15,322 nucleotides of DNA from Sanchytrium tribonematis (Eukaryota; Sanchytriomycota; Sanchytriomycetes; Sanchytriales; Sanchytriaceae). Below the pieces are notes generated by a model that was not told where the DNA came from, did no database searches, and worked only from the letters and a program-made list of their open reading frames with translations. Location: contig JADGIG010000153.1 of the NCBI GenBank assembly GCA_018985235.1, positions 1 to 15,322 on the forward strand, read 5' to 3'. The first letter of the stretch is position 1, and each line of letters begins with the position of its first letter. The translations under genes were made by a program, and so were the position numbers. Positions 1 through 7,658 of the stretch are shown one piece after another.

Positions 1-143
1 CCCATTCCAACCATAATACCTTGGTGTCTTGGACGACCGACGATAGATGGGAAAACAGCTCTTGGTGCGTCATCACCAGCAAAACCGGCTTTACACATAC
101 CAGATCCGTTATCAATAACCAATGCAGAAACTTCTTGACTCAT
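1..143 (-). CDS. Actin, second copy, 5' part only (runs off the left edge)
   Basis: The reverse strand from the ATG at 143 encodes the first 47 residues of a conventional actin, including the phosphate-binding loop [18 protein letters not shown]. Actin polymerises into cytoskeletal filaments and binds ATP between its two lobes. The remainder lies outside the window. It encodes the same residues as the complete actin at 801-1948; over the shared 143 bases I find only two differences, both synonymous (GGT TTT against GGA TTC at codons 20-21). The two genes point away from each other with SmE between them. A TATA box and a CCAAT box matching those of the other copy lie upstream at 170-199. Identity is certain; whether the missing part is intact cannot be told. 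Confidence 0.96.
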   Translation of the reverse strand, partial: MSQEVSALVIDNGSGMCKAGFAGDDAPRAVFPSIVGRPRHQGIMVGM

Positions 144-199
144 TGCGCACGGACTTCGACGCGTCCACTTTTATACCCCATCAATGGCCGATGATTGGT
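144..199 (-). promoter_or_regulatory. Core promoter of the left actin gene (CCAAT box, TATA box, start-proximal block)
   Basis: On the minus strand, reading toward the ATG, there is ACCAATCA (192-199), then 12 bases, GGGGTATAAA (170-179), then 16 bases, and TCCGTGCGCA (144-153) directly before the start codon. The same three blocks with identical spacing precede the other actin gene, while the bases between them have diverged. This works as a footprint of functional elements. The TATA box is about 32 bp from the ATG, so transcription should begin almost at the start codon. Confidence 0.8.
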
Positions 200-267
200 A
201 TACAAATTTTAAATATAAAAATTCAAAAATGTTCAAGTCTAATCGAAGTAAATAGCGTAGTGAAATT

Positions 268-273
268 TTTATT
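268..273 (-). terminator. Poly(A) signal AATAAA of SmE
   Basis: AATAAA on the minus strand, about 20 bp after the SmE stop codon and upstream of the left actin promoter. Confidence 0.55.
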
Positions 274-292
274 TGATATTTCAAACAAAAAC

Positions 293-559
293 TTATGTCA
301 GGTCTGAGGTTGCAATTAGCGGCTGAATCAATGTAATGCATTCACCTTTAAGCAACAATTGCCCAAGTTCTTTTCGATCGTTCGTCTTAGCATTTATCTC
401 GAGACATTCATCTACTACCACGTTCAAAAATTCATCAAATCCTTTTATGTAACCCTGGAGCATTACGTTTGGGTTGTCGTATAGCCAAATCTGGACGTGT
501 TCTTTCTGTTGCAAATAATTAAATAGTACATGAATTGGTTGAACGAGTTGTCGTGACAT
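293..559 (-). CDS. SNRPE: Small nuclear ribonucleoprotein SmE
   Basis: An 88-residue Sm-fold protein, close to the roughly 90 residues usual for SmE. SmE is one of seven proteins of the Sm ring assembled on U1, U2, U4 and U5 snRNAs in the spliceosome. The N-terminal QPIHVLFNYLQ helix, the Sm1 motif (about residues 22-53, with QIWLYDNPNV and GFDEFLNVVVDE) and the Sm2 motif (about 66-80, LLLKGECITLI) match SmE specifically. The loop KTNDRKELG corresponds to the KTK/RKQLG stretch of other SmE proteins. The ATG at 559 is the only plausible start and no intron is needed. It lies between the two inverted actin genes, on the same strand as the left copy. Its AATAAA is at 268-273, about 20 bp past the stop. 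Confidence 0.93.
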   Translation of the reverse strand: MSRQLVQPIHVLFNYLQQKEHVQIWLYDNPNVMLQGYIKGFDEFLNVVVDECLEINAKTNDRKELGQLLLKGECITLIQPLIATSDLT

Positions 560-744
560 TTCTCCCTTTGTATCGACGCTCAGAATTGGCGAAGCTATTC
601 AATATTTGCAAATTATTTCCAAAAAAAATTAAAATTTCCAAAATTTCAACCGCATAAAGGTATCAATTAGAGGAACGCTTTCTGTTAGGTTCAATTCAGA
701 GGTTATTAAACGTGATCAACGTGCTTGAAGACAAAACATGTCTA
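560..744. other. Divergent intergenic region between SmE and actin
   Basis: Together with the actin promoter this region separates SmE (minus) from actin (plus). It holds an A-rich tract around 617-655, which may serve nucleosome exclusion for both promoters. I find no open reading frame with homology, no tRNA and no recognisable snRNA. It shows no similarity to the region upstream of the left actin apart from the promoter blocks at 745-800. Confidence 0.5.
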
Positions 745-1948
<1,204 letters not shown>

Positions 1949-1959
1949 GTCGTTTTGCA

Positions 1960-1965
1960 AATAAA
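1960..1965 (+). terminator. Poly(A) signal AATAAA of actin
   Basis: AATAAA 11 bp after the actin stop codon, in the 36-bp gap before the convergent LSm7-like gene. Confidence 0.6.
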
Positions 1966-1983
1966 CAGTGTCATAGCATTGCA

Positions 1984-1989
1984 TTTATT
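1984..1989 (-). terminator. AATAAA overlapping the stop of the LSm7-like gene
   Basis: Minus-strand AATAAA whose inner TAA is the stop codon at 1985-1987. Confidence 0.5.
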
Positions 1990-2224
1990 TTGATTTTTGT
2001 TCCAGTGTATTAACGTTGTGAGATACCGAGGTTACACTTGTTCCTCTAACGATCAATGAGCCTACTTGTCTCCCATCAAATATACCATTCTCAATATTCA
2101 AATTTAGTAATTGATCGAAGCCACGTAACGTTCCCTCTACCACATGATCCCCTAAACAATCAACAAAGACAGGTTCATTCAACAAATTATCCAACTGAAA
2201 TACAGAAGATTTCTGTTTTGACAT
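1985..2224 (-). CDS. LSM7: LSm7-like Sm-fold protein
   Basis: A 79-residue protein with an Sm1 motif (about residues 16-45, VFVDCLGDHVVEGTLRGFDQLLNL) and an Sm2 motif (IVRGTSVTSV, about 58-67). The RGTSV form of Sm2 and the FDQLLNL segment fit LSm7 best. LSm7 is shared by the LSm1-7 ring (mRNA decapping) and the LSm2-8 ring (U6 snRNA). The loop between the two motifs, where LSm7 usually carries an acidic insertion of a dozen or more residues, is reduced to about IENGIFDGRQVG. No intron is hidden there, as the frame is continuous. The ATG at 2224 is 8 bp from the SNARE stop on the same strand. Alternatives are LSm8 or SmG; their Sm2 motifs fit less well. Confidence 0.72.
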   Translation of the reverse strand: MSKQKSSVFQLDNLLNEPVFVDCLGDHVVEGTLRGFDQLLNLNIENGIFDGRQVGSLIVRGTSVTSVSHNVNTLEQKSK

Positions 2225-2228
2225 GGGG

Positions 2229-2234
2229 TTTATT
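2229..2234 (-). terminator. AATAAA overlapping the stop of the SNARE gene
   Basis: Minus-strand AATAAA begins with the last two bases of the SNARE stop codon (2233-2235), in the 8-bp space before the LSm7-like start. Confidence 0.5.
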
Positions 2235-2508
2235 AAACAGCTAGAACCAATATCAAAAGCACAATCAAAACGATGGTCAATATAAATATTTTACAATTTT
2301 GTTTATCCTGTATTAGTACCTGGTCAATTCTTTTCATCGCGACGCCAACTTTGCTCTGGGTTTGAGTTGTTTGATGGTCTAAATTTTCAAGTAATAAATG
2401 TTGGTCGTCTAATTCACTATTCATGTCCACTGCAATTTGTCTAATGTTTTTGATAGTTGAACCAAGCTGGTTAATGTGCTGACTTTTTTCGAATTCTTGC
2501 TGGTTCAT
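2233..2508 (-). CDS. Tail-anchored Qc-type SNARE
   Basis: A 91-residue SNARE made of one SNARE helix (about residues 8-66) and a C-terminal membrane anchor (about 72-91, FILTIVLIVLLILVLAV). Qc-SNAREs supply one helix of the four-helix bundle that drives vesicle fusion. The central zero-layer glutamine is Q36 in SELDDQHLLLENLD, a context resembling syntaxin 6/Tlg1 and syntaxin 8. The first ATG is at 2508; the frame is open 45 bp further to a TTG, which I did not use. No room remains for an N-terminal three-helix domain, so the protein is Bet1/Sft1-like in size but syntaxin 6/8-like in motif. The exact subfamily, and so the compartment (Golgi/endosome likely), is uncertain. Confidence 0.82.
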   Translation of the reverse strand: MNQQEFEKSQHINQLGSTIKNIRQIAVDMNSELDDQHLLLENLDHQTTQTQSKVGVAMKRIDQVLIQDKQNCKIFILTIVLIVLLILVLAV

Positions 2509-2560
2509 GGAATGGGTAATTTTGTTTGAAGCGCGAGAAACAGTCTGAAACAAAAATTAA

Positions 2561-2566
2561 TTTATT
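2561..2566 (-). terminator. AATAAA overlapping the stop of the CABLES-like gene
   Basis: Minus-strand AATAAA whose inner TAA is the stop codon at 2562-2564. Confidence 0.5.
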
Positions 2567-3554
2567 CTATTATTGGCAAGTCCTCTTTGAGTTTGGCCAT
2601 GTGATATTCAATTTCATTGAGAGGAAGATACAATTCAAATTCCAATTGTGAGAAAATTGAGAATTCGTTATCGAGAATGTCTTTAAAATCTATATCTAAG
2701 ATGTCATGAACAGCATCAGCAACTGATTTAAAATCAGTGCCTTTAATCTCGTGAACTTTTGCAGCTAAAAACAAGCAGACTCCTCCGTACAACCTTCTAG
2801 TATCTTTGGCAACTAATCCACCCAAGCAAAGTTTCTCAAAATAAACAAGGGCCGATGCTGTCGTCACCTTTTCTAGATCCAACTGAACTCCTATTTCCAA
2901 AATTTTTCGCTTTATATTTCTAATTTGAGTTAATGTAAGATTAGGATCAACACTCAATTCAATGTCAGATCTTGTCGCCATTTGCTTAAACACCTTGTTC
3001 ATGTCTTTGATAAGATCATCTGGCTTTGTGTAAGAGATTACCGATCCGAGCATTCCGTTCAAACCATAGACAGTTTTCTTGGCACTATTTTTCAACGTAA
3101 TTTCATCAAAAAAAGCAGGATCATAAGTTGATCTTTTTAACACGCCTTTTTGTGTAGCATCACTAAATTCGGGCTTAGTCAAAAAAGCACCGCTTGGCTG
3201 TAAGTGGTGCTGAAAGCTTGTAGCTCTTCTTAAGGAATTTTGTCGACTGCCGCCCCTTTTGAGGAAAATACTTGATTTTTCGGTTTCTAGAACTGGAGCA
3301 GAAATGTTTACTGGTATAATGCTACTCAAAGTATACGGTATAGATCTAGTTGCGTAAAACGTGGCTCTTGTATTGGGTAAATGCGTTTGTTTTGAAGGAT
3401 ACACTGGAGTACGTTTTGGTGAATTAATAGATGTCATATCATTTTTGCTTAATGGAATAGAAGACAAAAAATTCTGAGCTTTGTCAAGCTTTTCTTTTCT
3501 TGCCGTTTGTGAGCGAAATGTGCTTTGTTTCATACTAAATTTTATTTTTTTCAT
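2562..3554 (-). CDS. CABLES-like cyclin-box protein (CDK-associated adaptor)
   Basis: A 330-residue protein with a basic, Ser/Thr-rich, probably disordered N-terminal half (to about residue 160) and a C-terminal cyclin box (about 190-320). The segment LGSVISYTKPDDLIKDMNKVF (169-189), the TQIRNIKRKI helix (209-218), ASALVYFEKLCLGGL (233-247) and GGVCLFLAAKV (257-267) match the CABLES1/2 family, which links CDK2/CDK5 to regulatory kinases in animals. Sites such as SPKRTP (45-50) and RRATS (109-113) look like CDK and basophilic-kinase targets. The ATG at 3554 opens onto a 109-bp divergent space shared with ethanolamine kinase. A general cyclin is the alternative, but the linker before the cyclin box argues for CABLES. 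Confidence 0.78.
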   Translation of the reverse strand: MKKIKFSMKQSTFRSQTARKEKLDKAQNFLSSIPLSKNDMTSINSPKRTPVYPSKQTHLPNTRATFYATRSIPYTLSSIIPVNISAPVLETEKSSIFLKRGGSRQNSLRRATSFQHHLQPSGAFLTKPEFSDATQKGVLKRSTYDPAFFDEITLKNSAKKTVYGLNGMLGSVISYTKPDDLIKDMNKVFKQMATRSDIELSVDPNLTLTQIRNIKRKILEIGVQLDLEKVTTASALVYFEKLCLGGLVAKDTRRLYGGVCLFLAAKVHEIKGTDFKSVADAVHDILDIDFKDILDNEFSIFSQLEFELYLPLNEIEYHMAKLKEDLPIIE

Positions 3555-3663
3555 TTGATTACAGTATCAGAAATATTTGACGTGAACAAAATTTTTGCAT
3601 CCATTTATTCAGCCTTGGTTTAAACATACTGTCATAGAAATTGGTTTACTACATATCCCCATT
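3555..3663. promoter_or_regulatory. Divergent promoter region of the CABLES-like and ethanolamine kinase genes
   Basis: A 109-bp space between opposed ATGs. It contains an AT-rich stretch but no clear TATA box of the actin type, and no other gene is seen. The plus-strand frame of the kinase is open back to a TTG at 3595, which is the only reason it could look coding. Confidence 0.5.
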
Positions 3664-4647
3664 ATGAAACGGCCTGAACATCTGGAAATTTCAGTAGATG
3701 AGCAGAATGTCGAAAGTTTGCTTTCGAGACTCTTCGATCAAAAATACACAATACAAATGTCTTCAGGAATCACAAACAAATTAATAAAGGCGACATCACT
3801 AGTTCATCCAAGGGTTTTACTAATTAGGCTTTATGGAAACAAGTCAGAGCTTATGATTGATAGAAAGCAAGAAATTGAATATTTGTGTTTTCTTAGCGAG
3901 CACGACGAAGCAGCTCCTATATACTACACATTTACAAATGGAATGATTTATGGATACCAAGATGGATTCCCACTGATTTCATATGCTGAGCAAGAAGAAG
4001 AATCTCTGACGAGCTCAGCTGATATCTATCCACTGGTGGACCTTCCAGTCTCAATTATGAAACTGGTTGTTGAGAAAATGGCTAGATTTCATAATTTACC
4101 TGTATCTAATAATCAAAGCCAGTTTGTAGCCACCATGAAAAAATGGCTGAAGGAACTTAAAGATCCAGTCATAAACGATGTTAATGCGGATATGGCCTCG
4201 GAGTTAGAATTTCTGAGTGGCATCCTCCCGGAGCATGCTGTAAACTCACATAATGATTTGCTATTGGGCAACATCATTTTAGAACCTTTAAACAATAGTT
4301 ACAAGGTTCATTTTATAGACTTTGAATACGCGTTTCCTAACACCCGAGCATTTGATATTGCTAATTTTTTAAACGAATTGTGTGGATTTGAATGCAATTG
4401 GTCTAAATTCCCTGATAGACCCGTCATTATGGAGCTTATTGATGCTTACATCACAGAATCAAAGTGCGAAATCAACAGAGATAACTTCTACGACGAAATA
4501 TGTGCCAATGTCTTAGCTAGCCATTATCTGTGGGCTTTATGGGCCACTATTCAGTCCGATATATCCGAGTTAGATTTCGATTATAAATCCTACTCTGTTA
4601 GGAGACTCCAGCGTTACCTTGTACTAAAACAAGAATTTCGAAAATAA
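3664..4647 (+). CDS. EKI1: Ethanolamine kinase
   Basis: A 327-residue kinase of the choline/ethanolamine kinase fold that phosphorylates ethanolamine with ATP, the first step of the CDP-ethanolamine (Kennedy) route to phosphatidylethanolamine. Seen: a glycine loop SGITNKL (34-40), IRLYGNKSEL (54-63), the catalytic Brenner motif SHNDLLLGNI around H196/D198, and IDFEYAFPNTRAFDIANFLNE with the metal-binding D219. The C-terminal ASHYLWALWATIQ and LDFDYKSYSVRR segments match ethanolamine rather than choline kinases. The first ATG at 3664 gives a complete kinase; the frame is open upstream only to a TTG. It converges on a membrane-protein gene 17 bp away. Confidence 0.92.
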   Translation: MKRPEHLEISVDEQNVESLLSRLFDQKYTIQMSSGITNKLIKATSLVHPRVLLIRLYGNKSELMIDRKQEIEYLCFLSEHDEAAPIYYTFTNGMIYGYQDGFPLISYAEQEEESLTSSADIYPLVDLPVSIMKLVVEKMARFHNLPVSNNQSQFVATMKKWLKELKDPVINDVNADMASELEFLSGILPEHAVNSHNDLLLGNIILEPLNNSYKVHFIDFEYAFPNTRAFDIANFLNELCGFECNWSKFPDRPVIMELIDAYITESKCEINRDNFYDEICANVLASHYLWALWATIQSDISELDFDYKSYSVRRLQRYLVLKQEFRK

Positions 4648-4648
4648 A
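4643..4648 (+). terminator. AATAAA overlapping the stop of ethanolamine kinase
   Basis: AATAAA whose inner TAA is the stop codon at 4645-4647, in the convergent pair with the membrane-protein gene. Confidence 0.5.
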
Positions 4649-4664
4649 TTTTGGTGAACTTGTC

Positions 4665-5354
4665 TCATTCTTGAGCCTTTTTATTATTCTGTTCAATGAG
4701 TATATAAACCAACTTCTTCAGCCACCCAAGCCATTCGACTCTGTAAACGGGCATATAACCATGAATTAAACGGATTAGTATTAATATAGGAATTACTAAT
4801 AATTGATAATAAAGCAGAGAATCCTCAAAACTTCCGGTGCATGTCATATAGGATAATGGTGCCACTAGCACCAAAAAGGAAGGATGAGTTTGCAATAAAT
4901 CAATTGCATTTGACATGGGATATATGGATGATAAGCATGCTATGCCATAATAAAGCTGCCAATAAATAAAAAGTAAAATGTTCAATACAAACCCCAATTT
5001 CAGAAAGCCAAAAACCATCAGTAACAAATAAATAGAATATAATAACGAATATGTATAAATAGAATAGAAGATATTTTTGACTAAAAATCCCATTGATACA
5101 GACAATTTTTGAAGATTAAAATGCTCTTCCACTAGCGACACTAGTTTGGAGTAATAAGGTATTAGTAACAATGCCGATAAAATGTTGTAAAAGCATAAGA
5201 ACATGTATTTCGTAATTAGAAGTAAATAGAACAGCAAAAAACCAAGATTACTGTTTTCTGAGACCAAACTCATAAAATAGTTTAATAGATATACAGGAGC
5301 GATAAAAGTTGTCAAACAAATTAAATAGCCTTTTGCAATATGCTGGTATATCAT
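4665..5354 (-). CDS. Polytopic membrane protein, possibly EI24-like
   Basis: A 229-residue, highly hydrophobic protein with about six membrane segments (roughly residues 9-29, 38-66 as a long or paired helix, 96-116, 119-140, 157-173 and 178-196) and a short charged C-terminal tail. No firm family motif is visible. The stretch LLIPYYSKLVSLVEEHF (63-79) followed by a late APLSYMTC turn (165-172) recalls the EI24/CysZ-type endoplasmic reticulum membrane proteins linked to autophagy, but this is a weak resemblance. The frame is open to a TTG at 5393; the first ATG is at 5354. It stops with TGA, one of only two genes here to do so, and has no AATAAA near its end. Confidence 0.62.
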   Translation of the reverse strand: MIYQHIAKGYLICLTTFIAPVYLLNYFMSLVSENSNLGFLLFYLLLITKYMFLCFYNILSALLLIPYYSKLVSLVEEHFNLQKLSVSMGFLVKNIFYSIYTYSLLYSIYLLLMVFGFLKLGFVLNILLFIYWQLYYGIACLSSIYPMSNAIDLLQTHPSFLVLVAPLSYMTCTGSFEDSLLYYQLLVIPILILIRLIHGYMPVYRVEWLGWLKKLVYILIEQNNKKAQE

Positions 5355-5551
5355 TAGTAAATCGCTAGTGTTGTTTGAAGGATCTAGTTTCAAGAATTAA
5401 ATTTAAATACATATGGAAGCGAATTAAGTCTGGAGGATGCGACTGCTCGTAAATACAAGTCAAATTTTGTGCAAGCATTTTTTATGATCTTAAAACTTGC
5501 CAAAATTTATTGAAAATTCTGAATATAATCTTAATCGTGCAAACTTCAATT

Positions 5552-5585
5552 TAAGATGAAGCGTCGAGCCGGGAGATTCATCTTA
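5552..5585. repeat. 9-bp inverted repeat with GC-rich 16-base loop
   Basis: TAAGATGAA (5552-5560) and TTCATCTTA (5577-5585) are perfectly complementary around a loop that is strongly GC-rich for this AT-rich intergenic region. It could be a hairpin in a leader RNA or part of a small RNA gene; no family is recognised. Confidence 0.5.
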
Positions 5586-5614
5586 GTTGTATCAAAGACT
5601 GAAGAGCAATCACC

Positions 5615-5707
5615 ATGGAAAAGCCTGAATCTAGTTTGACTAAAGTTCCTTGCCGCACCATACAAGGATATCACAGTGATCACATGTTGATTGATTTGTT
5701 AAAATAA
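5615..5707 (+). CDS. Possible 30-residue micro-ORF or upstream ORF
   Basis: The ATG at 5615 sits in a CACC-ATGG context and opens a 30-codon frame ending in TAA, 25 bp before the ankyrin ATG. The sequence has no recognisable domain. It may be translated as an upstream ORF limiting ankyrin expression, or it may be chance. Coding status is not supported by homology. Confidence 0.2.
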   Translation: MEKPESSLTKVPCRTIQGYHSDHMLIDLLK

Positions 5708-5732
5708 CGTAACCCCTCAAACAGCTCAAAGG

Positions 5733-6602
5733 ATGGATACTAGTATTCCGTCTAGTCCATTTGAGACCGGCTATGTCTGCGCACAAATCAAAAAATACTC
5801 TATTCAACCGTGTTTAGTGTCCCAAAAAGCGCCGCTGTCAAAATTTGTTAACAGTTGTTATTACGGGAAGATCGAAGCCATGCAACAATATTTTTCACCT
5901 AAACAGCTTAATAAACGGTGCTCCGATGGTGACTGTGCTTTGATTAAAGCATCAGCATCGATGTCTTTAGAAGCTGTTGAATGGCTTATTAAAAAGAAAG
6001 CGAGCGTCTTGGTCCGTTGCAAAAACGGATTAAATGCACTTCATGTGGCATGTGCCTATGGCCATGTACCACTGATCAAACTTTTGGTGAGTAAAGGCAT
6101 TGATCCTTTACTCAGTACAATTGATACATATCACTCACCTCTGCACGTCGCATTGATTAATGATAACCCGGATTGTGCGTTTGCGGTCCTATCATATATG
6201 AAAACAGTCGATTTACCCGATGTGTATGGCATCACGCCATTGCATTTGGCTGTTTTAAGAAATATGACGGGACTCGTCATCAAATTGCTGAAAATTGGCA
6301 GCAAAGTTGATCGTCAAACAACTACTCCATGTTGTATTCAGGGAATTTATTCTTCTGCATTACAAGAAACTCCTCGTTACGAACAAGATATTCTCTCAAA
6401 AGGGATTTCTGCACTTCATATTGCCGCTTGGCAAAATAATGAAGAAATGATTTTGTGCTTATTGCAGAGTGGGGCAAATCCCACTCTTAAAGATGCTAGT
6501 GGCAGATTGCCAGAGCATTTTTGCAAAGACTCGCAATTAAAATTGACGATTCAAAAATGTCGATTTTTCTACCAGGATTACATTCAGGCAATTTCTGAGT
6601 AA
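5733..6602 (+). CDS. Ankyrin-repeat protein
   Basis: A 289-residue protein composed largely of ankyrin repeats. Clear units are at about residues 99-130 (NALHVACAYGHVPLIKLLVSKG), 133-163 (degenerate), 166-195 (ITPLHLAVLRNMTGLVIKLL) and 225-254 (ISALHIAAWQNNEEMILCLL), with weaker units at 36-97. Ankyrin repeats are protein-binding scaffolds, so function cannot be inferred. A 30-residue insertion with two adjacent cysteines (200-201) separates the last two clear repeats. There is no membrane segment or catalytic domain. The ATG at 5733 follows an in-frame stop at 5700-5702, so the start is secure unless an upstream exon exists. AATAAA follows the stop by 4 bp. Confidence 0.85.
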   Translation: MDTSIPSSPFETGYVCAQIKKYSIQPCLVSQKAPLSKFVNSCYYGKIEAMQQYFSPKQLNKRCSDGDCALIKASASMSLEAVEWLIKKKASVLVRCKNGLNALHVACAYGHVPLIKLLVSKGIDPLLSTIDTYHSPLHVALINDNPDCAFAVLSYMKTVDLPDVYGITPLHLAVLRNMTGLVIKLLKIGSKVDRQTTTPCCIQGIYSSALQETPRYEQDILSKGISALHIAAWQNNEEMILCLLQSGANPTLKDASGRLPEHFCKDSQLKLTIQKCRFFYQDYIQAISE

Positions 6603-6606
6603 CCTA

Positions 6607-6612
6607 AATAAA
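6607..6612 (+). terminator. Poly(A) signal AATAAA of the ankyrin gene
   Basis: AATAAA 4 bp after the ankyrin stop, leaving about 70 bp before the next ATG on the same strand. Confidence 0.55.
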
Positions 6613-6683
6613 ATTTTAACCAAAATTGTGCTTTATTATCTTTCTATGTGGTATCTGATTGAAAATATTTCAAACCTCCTTTT

Positions 6684-7652
6684 ATGAGTCAAGTTGATCC
6701 TTTGCAGGTAATTCGGGACTATCTGAACAAAACTACATGCTTTGATACCCTATCAGAATCTATGAAAACTGTAATTCTCGATTCTGATTTATTGTTGACA
6801 AAAGGTGCTGCTGCTTTGATACAACACTCAACTTTGGGTATTCCAGTTGTTGAAAACGGTTCATTTGTAGCTGTTCTTGGTACGAATGACATTCTGTTAT
6901 TAATGCACCATTTTTATCATAATTATGATAAGGAGCAAGCCAGAGAATTGTTGAAAAGCTTTAGAATCGCCGATGTGTTTCAATTGAAAAGACCTCCCAA
7001 GCTGCAGCATTTAAAAGCTTCCTTTCATCCAGATTTGTCATTATTAATGGCTTCCAAATTTATGTTGAATCTTAATCAATTTCGTGCTGCCTTGATTGCG
7101 ATTCATCCTAACCCAGACCAGGAAGAAACTGAAAATTATCTGCCAAATGGAGAAAGAAGCCCATCGGGCTACCATTCTGTTGTATCAGTTATTACCAACT
7201 ACAAAATACTAAAAAGCGTTGCTGAAAATTGCCCAGTGGAATTATTGAACATTCCTGCAAAGCAACTTATGACTCAACCTCAATATACCGCGCATATGTC
7301 TACCACAATCATAGAATTAATAGAAATGATAATAAGTTGTGGCGCAAATGCTATACCGATTTTAGACGATAGCGGTAAAGTTGTCAATGTGTACGAGAGT
7401 CCGGATATCTTACAATTCGTGACGGAAAGTTCAGAATTTGATTTGAATATTAGTGTTCAAGGAGCCTTGTCTAAGAGGTCGCCTGATTTTGAGGGGGTTC
7501 ATACTTGCAAAGAGGTAGATCAATTGGGATATTTGTTGAAAGGATTTACAAAATCGACTGTCCATAGAGTTTTAGTGGTAGATGAAAACAAAAAGCTGCT
7601 CGGAATAATAAGATTGGTAGATATTATAAGATTTATAATTTTTAAAGAATAA
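6684..7652 (+). CDS. SNF4: AMPK/SNF1 gamma subunit (Snf4-like, four CBS motifs)
   Basis: A 322-residue protein, the same size as yeast Snf4. It is the nucleotide-sensing regulatory subunit of the AMP-activated/SNF1 kinase, which switches metabolism to energy saving. Four CBS motifs are visible at about residues 34-75 (LLLTKGAAALIQHSTLGIPV), 108-178 (ASFHPDLSLLMA ... SVITNYKILKSVA), 192-247 (LIEMIISCGANAIPILDDSGKVVNVY) and 270-320 (EGVHTCKEVDQL ... VHRVLVVDENKKLLGII). KRSPDFEGVHTC is a family hallmark. The loop HPNPDQEETENYLPNG inside CBS2 is longer than in the yeast protein. The ATG at 6684 is the natural start. It converges on Spc25 with a 6-bp gap. Confidence 0.92.
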   Translation: MSQVDPLQVIRDYLNKTTCFDTLSESMKTVILDSDLLLTKGAAALIQHSTLGIPVVENGSFVAVLGTNDILLLMHHFYHNYDKEQARELLKSFRIADVFQLKRPPKLQHLKASFHPDLSLLMASKFMLNLNQFRAALIAIHPNPDQEETENYLPNGERSPSGYHSVVSVITNYKILKSVAENCPVELLNIPAKQLMTQPQYTAHMSTTIIELIEMIISCGANAIPILDDSGKVVNVYESPDILQFVTESSEFDLNISVQGALSKRSPDFEGVHTCKEVDQLGYLLKGFTKSTVHRVLVVDENKKLLGIIRLVDIIRFIIFKE

Positions 7653-7653
7653 A
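7648..7653 (+). terminator. AATAAA overlapping the stop of the SNF4-like gene
   Basis: AATAAA whose inner TAA is the stop codon at 7650-7652; any transcript end must run into the convergent Spc25 gene. Confidence 0.5.
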
Positions 7654-7658
7654 CAGAT

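Larger units (their letters stand above)
5355..5732. other. Longest intergenic region: divergent promoters, a hairpin and two micro-ORFs
   Basis: 378 bp between the membrane-protein ATG and the ankyrin ATG. It contains an AT-rich stretch (about 5460-5550), a 9-bp inverted repeat with a GC-rich loop (5552-5585), and two overlapping plus-strand micro-ORFs of 27 and 30 codons (5556-5639 and 5615-5707). I see no tRNA cloverleaf, U6, SRP or 5S rRNA signature. The micro-ORFs could be upstream ORFs in a long ankyrin-gene leader. Confidence 0.5.

Noticed and set aside
2541-2553. TTTTTGTTTCAG on the minus strand as a 3' splice site giving the SNARE an upstream exon
   Set aside because: No GT donor lies within an 18-30-nt distance, there is no CTAAY branch, and upstream is the CABLES-like coding end. 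The ATG at 2508 suffices.
5556-5707. The two micro-ORFs spliced into one small protein or onto the ankyrin gene
   Set aside because: No GT-AG pair of suitable length brings the frames together; the candidates I tried gave stops.
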